A stretch of DNA of 64,000 nt from Streptomyces sp. CB02261 (GTDB lineage Bacteria > Actinomycetota > Actinomycetes > Streptomycetales > Streptomycetaceae), in contig NZ_LIVX01000002.1 in NCBI RefSeq assembly GCF_001905665.1, forward strand, positions 569,420-633,419, written 5' to 3'. This document shows positions 52,911 to 62,183 of the stretch, piece by piece (the stretch's first letter is position 1; every line of letters begins with the position of its first letter). Under the pieces are notes generated by a model. That model was not told the origin of the DNA, did no database searches, and saw only the letters and a program-made list of their open reading frames with translations. The translations under genes were made by a program, and so were the position numbers.

Positions 52911-53702
52911 ATGGAGCTCACCAAGGTCACCGCCCTGATGAGGGCCACCGCCCTGGAGCTCGCGATCCTCACCGGGCATCTCGTCCTGTACCCGTCCGGG
53001 ATCGTGGCGGAGCGCCTCGCGCCCTCCGCTCCGCAGAAGACGCTCGTCCCGGGCAGGCGTCCGGTGATCCTCCTGCACGGCTACATGGACAACCGCTCGG
53101 TCTTCGTCCTGCTGCGTCGCGCGCTCGCCCGGCACGGCCGTGACTGCGTCGAGTCGCTCAACTACTCCCCGCTCACCTGTGACCTGCGGACCGCCGCCGA
53201 GGTGCTCGGCCGCCGGGTGGAGGAGATCCGCGTCCGTACGGGGCACGCCGAGGTCGACATCGTCGGGCACAGCCTGGGAGGGCTCATCGCCCGTTATTAC
53301 GTACAGCGTCTCGGCGGTCACAGCCGGGTGCGCACCCTGGTCATGCTCGGCACCCCGCACGCGGGCACCACCGTGGCCCCGCTCGCCGACGCGCACCCGC
53401 TGGTGCGGCAGATGCGCCCCGGTTCGGAGGTGCTGCGGGAGCTCGCCGGGCCCGCGCCCGGCTGCCGGACCCGGTTCGTCAGTTTCTGGAGCGACCTCGA
53501 CCGGGTGATGGTGCCGGTGGAGACCGCCCGGCTCGACCACGCCGATCTGCTGGTGCACAACGTCCGCGTCAGTGGGATCGGGCATCTCGCGCTGCCCGTC
53601 CACCCGACGGTGGCCACCGGTGTCCTCGAAGCCCTCGACGGATGCGGACCCGAGGGCCGGGCGATCGGCGCGGACGAGCCCGGGGCGAGCTCCGTCGCCT
53701 GA
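52911..53702 (+). CDS. Lipase-like alpha/beta hydrolase
   Basis: This alpha/beta hydrolase (263 aa) resembles triacylglycerol lipases: RPVILLHGYMDNRSVF (oxyanion hole), VDIVGHSLGGLIARYYVQ (Ser nucleophile in GHSLG), TLVMLGTPHAGT, the Asp near FVSFWSDLDRVMVP and His in VSGIGHLALPVHP. The N-terminus has a hydrophobic stretch (LELAILTGHLVLYPSGIVAE) that could be a weak membrane anchor. GGGAGG precedes the ATG by 7 bases. Substrate not known. Confidence 0.86.
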   Translation: MELTKVTALMRATALELAILTGHLVLYPSGIVAERLAPSAPQKTLVPGRRPVILLHGYMDNRSVFVLLRRALARHGRDCVESLNYSPLTCDLRTAAEVLGRRVEEIRVRTGHAEVDIVGHSLGGLIARYYVQRLGGHSRVRTLVMLGTPHAGTTVAPLADAHPLVRQMRPGSEVLRELAGPAPGCRTRFVSFWSDLDRVMVPVETARLDHADLLVHNVRVSGIGHLALPVHPTVATGVLEALDGCGPEGRAIGADEPGASSVA

Positions 53703-53815
53703 CACTCCGGCGCCGTTCTTCGAACGTTCCTCGAACACAAGGCCAAAGCTCTGCCCGTGAGCTGGCGAAACACGGCCGATTGCCCGTTTCCTGCGCCCGC
53801 AAACCCCTCCGAAGA

Positions 53816-53845
53816 TTGTCGGCTGCGCATACCGCCGGGTACAGT
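53816..53845 (+). promoter_or_regulatory. Promoter of the M23 peptidase gene
   Basis: TTGTCG (53816-53821), an 18-base spacer and TACAGT (53840-53845) form a good principal-sigma promoter about 73 bases before the predicted translation start. Confidence 0.5.
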
Positions 53846-53924
53846 CGCGCCACTGCTTACCCCCGGGACACCCCTCGTCGGGACGCCCCGGACTGGTCCT
53901 GCTGCCGAGGCGAGAGAGACGTTG

Positions 53925-55577
53925 GTGAACGACCAGCACCCCCACGCCGGGTACGTCGGAGACGGCGCGCACCCCACCGGCAGTTTCGCCACCGACCCCC
54001 TCTTCGGCGCCTACGCCGACAACGCGGCCGACCCCAGCGGCCAGTGGGACCTCGGCGGGTACGACGCCTCCGGCGCGTACGGGGCGACGGGGCAGTACGA
54101 CAGCACGCAGTACGACACGACGGCCGGGTACGACACCGGCGCGCAGTACGGCTCCCCCGCGCAGCACACCACGACCGGGCACTACGACACGACCGGCCAG
54201 TGGGACGCCACCGGGCAGTGGGACACCACCGGCGCCTACGCGGCCACCGGCACCTACGCCACGACGACCGGGCAGTACGACGCCGGCCACGCCACCCCCT
54301 CGTACGACACCACCGGCCAGTGGGACGCCTCCGCGTGGACCGAGGCCCAGCACACCGCCCCGTACGAGACCGTCCACTCCGGCGCCTACGCCGCCCAGGG
54401 AACCTACGGCTACGAGGCCTACGACGCCACCGGCCAGTGGGCCGCCCCCGCCTTCGCGACCGACACCGGAGCCTTCGACGCGACCGCGTGGAACCAGACG
54501 GCCCCGGAGGCCGAGCCGGTCGTCCCGCACCAGTACGTGCCGCGGGCCGAGCACACCGCCGAGTTCGCGTTCGAGTACGTCCCCGGCACCGGGACGGACG
54601 GCGCCGAGGCGGAGCACGCCTACGACGAACACGCCGCCGAGCACACCGAGCACTCCGGGGAGACCCACGACGCCGACGGCTTCACGGACGAGGACGGCAC
54701 CGAGGACGCGTACGACCCCGCCGAAGAGCCGCGGAGCGACCTCGACGACCAGCCGGCCGTCGAGGTCCGCACGGACTCCCCCGCCGCCGGCCGCTCCGTG
54801 CGCCGCTCCTCCGCCGGCGGCCGCGGCCGCCGCCGTACCCCCGCCAAGCGCTCCGCGCTGCTGACCGTCGCCGTCCCCTCCGCCTGCGTCATGGGCGTGG
54901 CCGGCATCGCCGCCGCCTCCGTCGGCGGCCTCACCGGAACCGGCACCGACGGCGGCCAGAAGGACGACACGAAGTCGCTCGCCGCCGCCGACCCGGCCTC
55001 CGTCAAGCAGGTCGCCGCGAACAGCGCGCTCGACACCCAGCTCGCCGCGCTCAGCGCCGACGCCCGCGACTTCGGTGAGCGCGCCAGCCGTACCCAGGAG
55101 CGCATCGACCTCAAGGCCCGTCAGGCGGCCGAGAAGAAGAAGCGCGAGGAGGAGGCGGCCCGCAAGGAGGCGCTGCGGCCCAAGTTCAGCCTGCCGGTGG
55201 AGCTCCACCGGCTCAGCGCGCGCTTCGGCCAGTCGGGCGTCAACTGGATGTCCGTGCACACCGGCATCGACTTCCCCGTCCAGACCGGCACGCCCGTGCG
55301 GGCCGCGACGGACGGCACCGTCCGCACCCAGATCAACAGCGCCTACGGCAACATGGTCATCGTGACCGCCCCGGACGGCACCGAGACCTGGTACTGCCAC
55401 CTCAGCAGCGCCCGGTACCGCTCCGGTTCCGTCAAGGCCGGCGACGTCATCGCGTACTCCGGCGACTCCGGCAACTCCACCGGCCCGCACCTCCACTTCG
55501 AGGTCCGGCCGGGCGGCGGTTACGCGATCGACCCGCTGGCCTGGCTGCGCAGCCACGGCCTCGACCCGACCAACTGA
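53925..55577 (+). CDS. M23 family metallopeptidase with repeat-rich N-terminus
   Basis: This 550-aa protein is a predicted peptidoglycan hydrolase. About 270 residues of Tyr/Thr/Gly/Asp/Gln low complexity with TGQWD repeats form a cytoplasmic tail, an Arg-rich patch precedes a membrane helix (LLTVAVPSACVMGVAGIAAASVGG, about 307-330), then a coiled coil (ERIDLKARQAAEKKKREEEAARKE) and the LytM domain: HTGIDF, NMVIVTAPDGTETWYCHLS, and GPHLHFEVR (metal ligands His/Asp and HxH). GTG at 53925 (VNDQHPHAG) is taken as start. It converges with pcrA across a strong terminator. Confidence 0.86.
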   Translation: MNDQHPHAGYVGDGAHPTGSFATDPLFGAYADNAADPSGQWDLGGYDASGAYGATGQYDSTQYDTTAGYDTGAQYGSPAQHTTTGHYDTTGQWDATGQWDTTGAYAATGTYATTTGQYDAGHATPSYDTTGQWDASAWTEAQHTAPYETVHSGAYAAQGTYGYEAYDATGQWAAPAFATDTGAFDATAWNQTAPEAEPVVPHQYVPRAEHTAEFAFEYVPGTGTDGAEAEHAYDEHAAEHTEHSGETHDADGFTDEDGTEDAYDPAEEPRSDLDDQPAVEVRTDSPAAGRSVRRSSAGGRGRRRTPAKRSALLTVAVPSACVMGVAGIAAASVGGLTGTGTDGGQKDDTKSLAAADPASVKQVAANSALDTQLAALSADARDFGERASRTQERIDLKARQAAEKKKREEEAARKEALRPKFSLPVELHRLSARFGQSGVNWMSVHTGIDFPVQTGTPVRAATDGTVRTQINSAYGNMVIVTAPDGTETWYCHLSSARYRSGSVKAGDVIAYSGDSGNSTGPHLHFEVRPGGGYAIDPLAWLRSHGLDPTN

Positions 55578-55592
55578 CCCGCGTCTCTCCGT

Positions 55593-55640
55593 ACGTACGG
55601 GTGAGGGCCCCGGCTTCGGCCGGGGCCCTCACCCGTACGT
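55593..55640. terminator. Strong bidirectional terminator with UUCG loop
   Basis: A perfect 21-bp stem (55594-55614, starting CGTACGGGTGAGGG, with 55619-55639) plus one A-T pair outside encloses the loop TTCG; it lies between convergent M23 and pcrA genes. Confidence 0.88.
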
Positions 55641-55670
55641 GTCAGCGCTCTCCCCGCCGGGCTCTTCGCG

Positions 55671-58121
55671 CTACAGCTTCTCGACCGGCGCGTACCGCAG
55701 CAGCAGCCGCTTCGGCTTCTCATCGCCGAAGTCGATCGTCGCCTGGGCGTCGGCGCCCGCGCCCGTCACCGTCATGACCGTGCCGAGGCCGAACTGGTCG
55801 TGCGTGACCCGGTCGCCGACCTGGAGGGAGATCACCGGCTTCTCCCCGGCGCGCCGGGTGGCGAAGCCCGAGGGACCGGAGCGCGAACGCGAGGAGGAGA
55901 GCGACGAGGTGATCCCCGACGTCGGCCCGGCGGGCTTCGCCATCGGACCCGTCCGCTTCCACTCCAGATACGTGGGCGGGATCTCCTCCAGGAAACGCGA
56001 GGCCGGGTTGTACGAGGGCTGCCCCCAGGCGCTGCGCATCGACGAACGCGTCAGGTAGAGCCGCTCACGGGCGCGCGTGATGCCGACGTACGCCAGGCGC
56101 CGCTCCTCCTCCAGCTCCTTCGCCTGGCCGAGGGCGCGCATGTGCGGGAAGACGCCGTCCTCCATGCCGGTCAGGAACACCACGGGGAATTCGAGGCCCT
56201 TGGCGGTGTGCAGGGTCATCAGGGTGATGACGCCCCTGCCCTCCTCGTCCTCGTCCGGGATCTGGTCGGAGTCCGCGACGAGCGCGACCTTCTCCAGGAA
56301 CTCCGCGAGGGTCGCGGGCTCCTCGCCGCGCTCCTGCTCGAACTCAAGGGCGACGGCGGCGAGTTCCTGGAGGTTCTCGATACGGGTCTCGTCCTGCGGG
56401 TCGGTCGAGGCCTGAAGCTCGGCCAGGTAACCCGTGCGCTCCAGGACCGCCTCCAGGACGACGGCGGGGCCGGCGCCGGACTCGACGACGGTCCGCAGCT
56501 CGTCCATGAGGGCGTTGAAACGCTTGACGGCGTTCGCCGAGCGGGCGGCCATGCCGTATGCCTCGTCGACCCGCTTGAGGGCCTGCGGGAAGGTGATCTT
56601 CTCGCGGAGCGAGAGGGCGTCGATCATCGCCTCGGCGCGCTCGCCGATGCCCCGCTTCGGGACGTTGAGGATGCGGCGCAGCGGGACGTTGTCCTCGGGG
56701 TTGGCGAGGACCCGCAGGTACGCGAGGACGTCCCGGACCTCCTTGCGCTCGTAGAAGCGCACGCCGCCGACGACCTTGTAGGGCAGTCCGACGCGGATGA
56801 AGATCTCTTCGAAGACACGGGACTGGGCGTTGGTCCGGTAGAAGACGGCGACGTCCCCGGCCTTCGCCTCGCCGGCGTCCGTCAGCCGGTCGATCTCGTC
56901 GGCGACGAACTGGGCCTCGTCGTGCTCGGTGTCCGCGACGTAGCCGGTGATCTGCGCGCCCGCGCCCGCGTTCGTCCACAGGTTCTTGGGGCGGCGGGAC
57001 TCGTTGCGCTCGATGACGGCGTTGGCGGCGGAGAGGATCGTCTGCGTGGAGCGGTAGTTCTGCTCCAGGAGGATCGTCGTCGCGTCCGGGTAGTCCTCCT
57101 CGAACTGGAGGATGTTGCGGATGGTCGCGCCGCGGAAGGCGTAGATCGACTGGTCGGCGTCGCCTACGACGCACAGCTCGGCCGGGCCGAGGTCCTCGTA
57201 GCCGGTGCCGACGAGCTCCCGTACGAGGGTGTACTGGGCGTGGTTGGTGTCCTGGTACTCGTCGACGAGGACGTGGCGGAAGCGGCGGCGGTAGTGCTCG
57301 GCGACGTCGGGGAACGCCTGGAGCAGGTGGACCGTCGTCATGATGATGTCGTCGAAGTCCAGGGCGTTGGCCTCGCGCAGCCGTCCCTGGTACATCCGGT
57401 ACGCCTCGGCGAGCGTCTTCTCGAAGCCGTCGACGGCCTGGTCGGCGAAGGTCTCCTCGTCGATCAGCTCGTTCTTGAGGTTCGAGACCTTGGCGCTGAA
57501 CGACTTCGGCGGGAACTTCTTCGGGTCGAGGTCGAGGTCACGGCAGACCAGGGACATCAGGCGCTTGGAGTCGGCGGCGTCGTAGATCGAGAAGGAGGAG
57601 GTGAAACCGAGCCTCTTCGACTCGCGGCGCAGGATACGGACGCAGGCGCTGTGGAAGGTCATGACCCACATCGCGTTCGCCCGCGGTCCGACGAGCTGCT
57701 CGACGCGCTCCTTCATCTCGCCGGCGGCCTTGTTCGTGAAGGTGATCGCCAGTATCTGGCCGGGGTGCACGTGCCGCGTGCCCAGGAGGTGGGCGATGCG
57801 GTGGGTGAGGACCCGGGTCTTGCCGGAGCCGGCGCCCGCGACGATGAGCAGCGGGGTGTCGGTGTGGACGACGGCGGCACGCTGCTGCTCGTTCAGCCCC
57901 TCCAGGAGCGCGGCGGCGTCCACGACGGGGCGCGGGGCACCGTCGCGGTAGTACGCGTCCCGGGCCTGCGGGGGCACGTCGAAGTGCTCCCCGAAGAGGC
58001 CGTGCGGGACCTCCTCCACGGCCGGGGAGCCGTGGTCGTCGTCCTCGGGGTGGGGCGGGGGCTCCTCCGAGGAGTGGTTCTGGAGACCGGCCAGGAAGCT
58101 GTCGTCAAAGAGGCTGCTCAT
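55671..58121 (-). CDS. pcrA: ATP-dependent DNA helicase PcrA/UvrD
   Basis: This superfamily 1A helicase (816 aa) has an acidic/polar N-terminal extension of about 75 residues and then the helicase motifs: LNEQQRAAV (Q motif), IVAGAGSGKTRVLTHR (Walker A), ITFTNKAAGEMKER, DEYQDTNHAQY (motif II), VVGDADQSIYAFRGA (III), LEQNYRSTQTIL (IV), TLHTAKGLEFPVVFLTGMEDGVFPH (V) and ERRLAYVGITRARERLYLT (VI). The C-terminal GDRVTHDQFGLGTVMTVTG is the PcrA tail domain. It acts in nucleotide-excision repair and in clearing replication obstacles. TAGACT lies 9 bases before the ATG on the minus strand. Confidence 0.94.
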   Translation of the reverse strand: MSSLFDDSFLAGLQNHSSEEPPPHPEDDDHGSPAVEEVPHGLFGEHFDVPPQARDAYYRDGAPRPVVDAAALLEGLNEQQRAAVVHTDTPLLIVAGAGSGKTRVLTHRIAHLLGTRHVHPGQILAITFTNKAAGEMKERVEQLVGPRANAMWVMTFHSACVRILRRESKRLGFTSSFSIYDAADSKRLMSLVCRDLDLDPKKFPPKSFSAKVSNLKNELIDEETFADQAVDGFEKTLAEAYRMYQGRLREANALDFDDIIMTTVHLLQAFPDVAEHYRRRFRHVLVDEYQDTNHAQYTLVRELVGTGYEDLGPAELCVVGDADQSIYAFRGATIRNILQFEEDYPDATTILLEQNYRSTQTILSAANAVIERNESRRPKNLWTNAGAGAQITGYVADTEHDEAQFVADEIDRLTDAGEAKAGDVAVFYRTNAQSRVFEEIFIRVGLPYKVVGGVRFYERKEVRDVLAYLRVLANPEDNVPLRRILNVPKRGIGERAEAMIDALSLREKITFPQALKRVDEAYGMAARSANAVKRFNALMDELRTVVESGAGPAVVLEAVLERTGYLAELQASTDPQDETRIENLQELAAVALEFEQERGEEPATLAEFLEKVALVADSDQIPDEDEEGRGVITLMTLHTAKGLEFPVVFLTGMEDGVFPHMRALGQAKELEEERRLAYVGITRARERLYLTRSSMRSAWGQPSYNPASRFLEEIPPTYLEWKRTGPMAKPAGPTSGITSSLSSSRSRSGPSGFATRRAGEKPVISLQVGDRVTHDQFGLGTVMTVTGAGADAQATIDFGDEKPKRLLLRYAPVEKL

Positions 58122-58243
58122 CGCCTCACGAGTCTAGGACGCCCCACCGACATCCGGGCCCGCCTTCGGGACCCGCCTTCCTCACGGGGCTGCGGAACCG
58201 GTCACACCCGAGGGGGCCAGGGCCCCGCCGGGGGTGCCGCTCG

Positions 58244-58597
58244 TCACGTCCAGAGGGTCGCGATGAAGATGTTCGCCGTGGTCAGGCCGCCCACGGCGGC
58301 GAAGAGGCCCTTGTCGACCTTCTCCTCGTCGCGCTTGACGTAGACGAGGCCGAGGATGACGACGAGCACCGCCAGCTTGACGCCGATCTTGATGTTGTTC
58401 ACGGTCTGGTCGTCCGCCTGGTTCAGGCCGACGAGCGCGACACCGGTGATCAGCATGACCAGCGCGCCGTGCAGCATCGCGGGGGTGAAGCGGGCCGTAC
58501 CGGCTCCCATCGCCTTCATCTGGGTGAGGAAACCGCCCAGCAGGGAGGCGATACCGATGATGTGCAGGGCGACGAAGACATTGATGAGTACGTCCAT
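58244..58597 (-). CDS. Small four-helix membrane protein
   Basis: This 117-aa protein has four hydrophobic helices (VLINVFVALHIIGIASLLGGFL, FTPAMLHGALVMLITGVALVGL, NIKIGVKLAVLVVILGLVYVK, LFAAVGGLTTANIFIATLWT) and conserved His residues in the first two (ALHIIG, MLHG). The arrangement resembles small haem-binding or CopD/DUF-type membrane proteins, but no family is certain. It lies between pcrA and the divergent NlpC/P60 gene. Confidence 0.8.
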   Translation of the reverse strand: MDVLINVFVALHIIGIASLLGGFLTQMKAMGAGTARFTPAMLHGALVMLITGVALVGLNQADDQTVNNIKIGVKLAVLVVILGLVYVKRDEEKVDKGLFAAVGGLTTANIFIATLWT

Positions 58598-58938
58598 GGG
58601 GCGGAGCCTAACCGGGGCCTTAGCACTGCCCTGGGGGCGGGTCCACCCACTCCCGTGGTTCGGTCGGTCCACCGCAGGAATGCCTCCGGCCCCTCGTCGC
58701 GGACGGAAGAGACCGGTCGCCGTCCGACAACTCTCGCCAATAACGGTCAACCCACCGTCCGGGCGTGACCCCAGGCCTAGCGTCCTCCACCAGGTGGCCG
58801 ACTCCCCACCACCGCCGGCGCTCCGGCGGTTGTCGGTCGCCCCCGCCGAGAAAACCCGGCGGCGGTCCGTCTCCCCTGTGCGGCCCGCCGTCGGCCCGGC
58901 GGGCCCGGTCCCCCAGGCAGAGGATGTGACCCGCCCTC
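58598..58938. other. Structured gene-free region upstream of the NlpC/P60 gene
   Basis: The 341 bases hold divergent control regions. TAGCGT (58778-58783) is a candidate -10. Downstream are three tandem hairpins: ACCGCCGG/CCGGCGGT (58811-58830), CCGCCG/CGGCGG (58843-58862) and GGCCCGCCG/CGGCGGGCC (58882-58905). A structured leader of about 150 bases is possible. I could not match it to the c-di-AMP riboswitch often found before wall hydrolases. Confidence 0.5.
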
Positions 58939-60036
58939 GTGGCAGCACACCGGAAACCCAAGCAGCCTCCCCTCGCCGGTCAGGCGGTCCGCACCGCCGC
59001 CACCCTCGCACTCGCCTCCGCCGCGACGGCGACGCTCTTCGAGGGATCCGGACACGCGGAGCCCCGGCCCACCACCGCCCAGGTCACGGCGAAGGTCGAC
59101 CGGCTCTACCGGGAGGCCGAGGTCGCGACGGAGCGGTACAACGGGGCCGCGGAGAGGGCGGACGAGGCCCGCGCCGCCTTCGACCGGCTCCGCGACGAGG
59201 CCGCCCGCAGGACCCAGCGGCTCAACACCGCGCGGGCCGGGCTCGGGGCCGTGGCCGCCGCCCAGTACCGGTCCGGAGGCCTCGACCCCGCGGTGCAGCT
59301 CGCCCTCACCTCCGACCCCGACGAATATCTGGAGCGGGCCGCGCTGGCCGAGAAGGCCGGGGACCGCCAGGCCGCCACGGTCACGGCGGTACGCCGCGAG
59401 CTCGCCGCGATCCGGCAGCTGCGCGCGGAGTCGGAGGGGCGCCTGACCGCGCTCCGGGAGCACGAGGCGGAGCTGCGGCGGCAGAAGGCTGCCGTGACGG
59501 GCAGGCTCGCGTCGGCACGGACCCTCCTCGCCCGCCTGACCGCGGAGGAGCGGGCCCGGTACGAGGCCGCCGCGGCCGGTCGGGACGCCTCCGGCACCTC
59601 GACGGGGAGCGCTGGCTCGACCGGCTCCGCCACCGCGCGTGCCGACCGCTCCTCGGGCGGCGGGCGCGGGCCGGTGACCGCCCCGAACACGCGGGCCGCC
59701 GAGGCCATCTCCTTCGCCCGCGCCCAGCTCGGCAAGCCGTACGTGTGGGGCGCGACGGGGCCCTCCGGATACGACTGCTCGGGCCTCACCCAGGCGGCCT
59801 GGCGCGCGGCCGGTGTCTCCCTGCCCCGCACCACGTACACCCAGATCAACGCGGGCACGCGCGTCTCCCGCTCCCAGCTGGCCCCGGGTGACCTGGTCTT
59901 CTTCTACTCCGGGATCAGTCACGTCGGGCTCTACATCGGCGGCGGCCAGATGATCCACGCCCCCCGGCCGGGCGCCCCGATCCGGGTCGCCCCGATCGAC
60001 GAGATGCCCTTCGCCGGAGCGACCCGAGTGGGATGA
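58939..60036 (+). CDS. NlpC/P60 family cell-wall endopeptidase
   Basis: This secreted peptidoglycan endopeptidase (365 aa) has a signal region (AVRTAATLALASAATATLFEGSGHA), a long coiled coil (about 45-215, with YREAEVATERYNGAAERADEARAAFDRLRDE), a Ser/Gly/Thr linker, and a C-terminal NlpC/P60 domain. Catalytic Cys is in YDCSGLTQAAW, His in ISHVGLYIGGG and the third residue is MIHAPRPG. This is the typical Streptomyces RipA-like arrangement. GTG at 58939 is the best start although no ribosome site is obvious. Confidence 0.88.
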   Translation: MAAHRKPKQPPLAGQAVRTAATLALASAATATLFEGSGHAEPRPTTAQVTAKVDRLYREAEVATERYNGAAERADEARAAFDRLRDEAARRTQRLNTARAGLGAVAAAQYRSGGLDPAVQLALTSDPDEYLERAALAEKAGDRQAATVTAVRRELAAIRQLRAESEGRLTALREHEAELRRQKAAVTGRLASARTLLARLTAEERARYEAAAAGRDASGTSTGSAGSTGSATARADRSSGGGRGPVTAPNTRAAEAISFARAQLGKPYVWGATGPSGYDCSGLTQAAWRAAGVSLPRTTYTQINAGTRVSRSQLAPGDLVFFYSGISHVGLYIGGGQMIHAPRPGAPIRVAPIDEMPFAGATRVG

Positions 60037-60051
60037 GGGACCGCGGCGGGC

Positions 60052-60768
60052 TCAGACCAGGCGGCGGGCGGTCGCCCAGCGGGTCAGCTCGTGACGGTTG
60101 GAGAGCTGGAGCTTGCGCAGCACCGCGGAGACGTGCGACTCGACCGTCTTCACCGAGATGTAGAGCTGCTTGGCGATCTCCTTGTACGCGTACCCCCGGG
60201 CGATCAGCCGCAGCACCTCCCGCTCCCGCTGGGTCAGCCGGTCCAGGTCCTCGTCCACCGGGGGCGCGTCCGTCGAGGCGAAGGCGTCCAGGACGAACCC
60301 GGCCAGCCGGGGCGAGAAGACGGCGTCGCCCTCCTGCACCCGGAAGATCGAGTCCACCAGATCGGTGCCGGTGATCGTCTTGGTGACGTAGCCCCGGGCG
60401 CCGCCCCGGATCACCCCGATCACGTCCTCGGCCGCGTCGGAGACCGACAGGGCCAGGAAGCGAACCGGGTCCTCCGGCGCGCTCATCAGGCTCGCGCAAC
60501 GCCGCAGCACCTCCACCCCGCCGCCGCCCGGAAGGTGCACGTCGAGGAGGACGACCTCGGGGCGGGTGGCCGTGATGACGGTGACCGCCTGGTCGACGTC
60601 GGCCGCCTCGCCGACCACCTCGACGCCGGTGACCTCGGTCCGGCCGATCTCGGCCTGCACCCCCGTACGGAACATCCGGTGGTCGTCGACGAGCACCACC
60701 CGCACCCGGCGCTCCGTCCCCGCCGCCCCCGCATCGGTTCCGGTCGCTGCCCCGGTCTCGTCGCTCAT
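60052..60768 (-). CDS. NarL/LuxR-family response regulator
   Basis: This response regulator (238 aa) has a receiver domain (VRVVLVDDHRMFRTGVQAEI, with phospho-acceptor Asp in VVLLDVHLPGGGG and the Lys in GYVTKTITG) and a LuxR-type HTH (LTQREREVLRLIARGYAYKEIAKQLYISVKTVESHVSAVLRKL). It overlaps the upstream kinase gene by 4 bases (ATGA) and is surely its partner. Arrangement recalls LiaSR/VraSR envelope-stress pairs. Targets probably include the divergent PspC operon. Confidence 0.92.
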   Translation of the reverse strand: MSDETGAATGTDAGAAGTERRVRVVLVDDHRMFRTGVQAEIGRTEVTGVEVVGEAADVDQAVTVITATRPEVVLLDVHLPGGGGVEVLRRCASLMSAPEDPVRFLALSVSDAAEDVIGVIRGGARGYVTKTITGTDLVDSIFRVQEGDAVFSPRLAGFVLDAFASTDAPPVDEDLDRLTQREREVLRLIARGYAYKEIAKQLYISVKTVESHVSAVLRKLQLSNRHELTRWATARRLV

Positions 60769-62027
60769 CCGTCCGCCCTCTCCATCTCAAGCTCCACTTC
60801 GGTGCCCCCGCCGGGCACGGCCCGCAGCCGGGCGGTGCCGCCGTTGCGCTGCATCCGGCCGATGATCGATTCTCGTACGCCCATCCTGTCCTCGGGCACC
60901 GCGTCGAGGTCGAAGCCCGGTCCCCGGTCCCGCACGGAGACGAAGACCGTACGGCCCTCCACCTCCGCGTACACCTGCACGGCCCCGCCCTCGCCACCGT
61001 ACTTGGCGGCGTTGACCATCGCCTCACGCGCGGCCTGCATCTGCGCGACGAGCCCGTCGTCGAGCGGGCAGTCCCCGACGACGACCACTTCGAGGGGCAC
61101 TCCGTGCTTGTCCTCGACCTCGGCGGCGGCCTTCTTCACCGCCTCGGCGAGGGTCTCCGGCTCCTCGTCCCTGCCGGTGCCCTCGGGCTTGTACAGCCAG
61201 TTCCGCAGTTCCCGCTCCTGGGCGCGGGCGAGGCGGCGGACCTCGCCCGCGTCTTCGGCGTTGCGCTGGATCAGGGTGAGGGTGTGCAGCACGGAGTCGT
61301 GGACATGGGCGGCGACCTCGGCACGCTCCTGGGCGCGGATGCGCATGGTCCGCTCCTCCGTGAGGTCCTGCGACATCCGGACCAGCCACGGGCCGGCGAG
61401 CAGGGCTATCCCGGTGAGCACCGCGACGGCCGCGGTGAGGGCCGTGCCGAGCTGGGCGACGGAGCCGCGGACCACCATGAAGACGGCGAGGCCCGTGCCG
61501 ACCAGGGCGACCCCGACGAGGCCGCGGGCGAGGTGGAAGGCGCGGCCGCGTCGTCCCGCGTCGGTCCAGCTGGCCCGGCGGGCGTTGTCCGCCTGGCGCC
61601 AGACCAGGACGACGCCGACGCAGATGAGTATCCCCGGCCAGACGTACCGTCCGGTCTCGTTGTCGACGTTGATGTTGCCGACGAGGACCGCGCCGCCGAT
61701 CGCGAGGGCTATCAGCGCGAAGATCTGCCCACGGTCGGGCTTGCGCAGTCTTCGGCGCCCGTCCGGCGTGGTCTCGAAGACGGGACGCGGGGTGGTCCGG
61801 CCGCCGACACCGAGCGGGACGACGATCCAGAAGGCCGCGTAGAGCAGGAGTCCAAGGCCGTCCGTGAAGAAGAGGACCACGAAGATCACCCGCACCCAGA
61901 CGACCGGAAGGCCGAGGTGACCGGCGAGGCCACGGGCGACACCGCCGAGCCATCGCCCGTCGGCGCTCCGGTAGAGCCTGCGCACGGGCGGTTCGTCGGT
62001 CTCGGTGACACGAGCGGCTGCGGACAT
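60765..62027 (-). CDS. PspC-domain sensor histidine kinase
   Basis: This 420-aa kinase begins with a PspC domain (RRLYRSADGRWLGGVARGLAGHLGLPVVWVRVIFVVLFFTDGLGLLLYAAFWIVVPL, about 15-72), has further membrane helices up to about residue 225, then a HisKA_3 dimerisation domain (EVAAHVHDSVLHTLTLIQRNA) and an ATPase domain (AREAMVNAAKYGG, VRDRGPGFD, GTEVELEME). PspC-fused kinases are common in actinomycetes and sense envelope stress. ATG at 62027 is the start; the gene is divergent from another PspC gene with an inverted repeat between. Confidence 0.9.
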   Translation of the reverse strand: MSAAARVTETDEPPVRRLYRSADGRWLGGVARGLAGHLGLPVVWVRVIFVVLFFTDGLGLLLYAAFWIVVPLGVGGRTTPRPVFETTPDGRRRLRKPDRGQIFALIALAIGGAVLVGNINVDNETGRYVWPGILICVGVVLVWRQADNARRASWTDAGRRGRAFHLARGLVGVALVGTGLAVFMVVRGSVAQLGTALTAAVAVLTGIALLAGPWLVRMSQDLTEERTMRIRAQERAEVAAHVHDSVLHTLTLIQRNAEDAGEVRRLARAQERELRNWLYKPEGTGRDEEPETLAEAVKKAAAEVEDKHGVPLEVVVVGDCPLDDGLVAQMQAAREAMVNAAKYGGEGGAVQVYAEVEGRTVFVSVRDRGPGFDLDAVPEDRMGVRESIIGRMQRNGGTARLRAVPGGGTEVELEMERADG

Positions 62028-62062
62028 GCACTGATCGTCACACGTGCGGCCCGCCCGGGACA

Positions 62063-62078
62063 TCAGGGTCTGCCCTGA
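62063..62078. promoter_or_regulatory. Candidate response-regulator site between the PspC genes
   Basis: TCAGGG-TCTG-CCCTGA is a 6+4+6 inverted repeat; TCAGGG recurs at 62122-62127 with a CCAGGG at 62133-62138. The repeats lie in the 156-base gap between the kinase gene and the divergent PspC protein gene, a logical place for autoregulation. Confidence 0.45.
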
Positions 62079-62183
62079 GATCGTCCCTGGTACGGCCTCG
62101 GGGAAGAGAGGGCACCGAATATCAGGGTCGGGCCAGGGTCGGTCCCGGTGCCGCTCGACGTCACGGGCCGTCACCATGGAGGC

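Noticed and set aside
58598..58938. c-di-AMP (ydaO-type) riboswitch before the NlpC/P60 gene
   Set aside because: Position would fit the known regulation of Streptomyces wall hydrolases, but I could not find the conserved core sequences by eye. A covariance search would decide.
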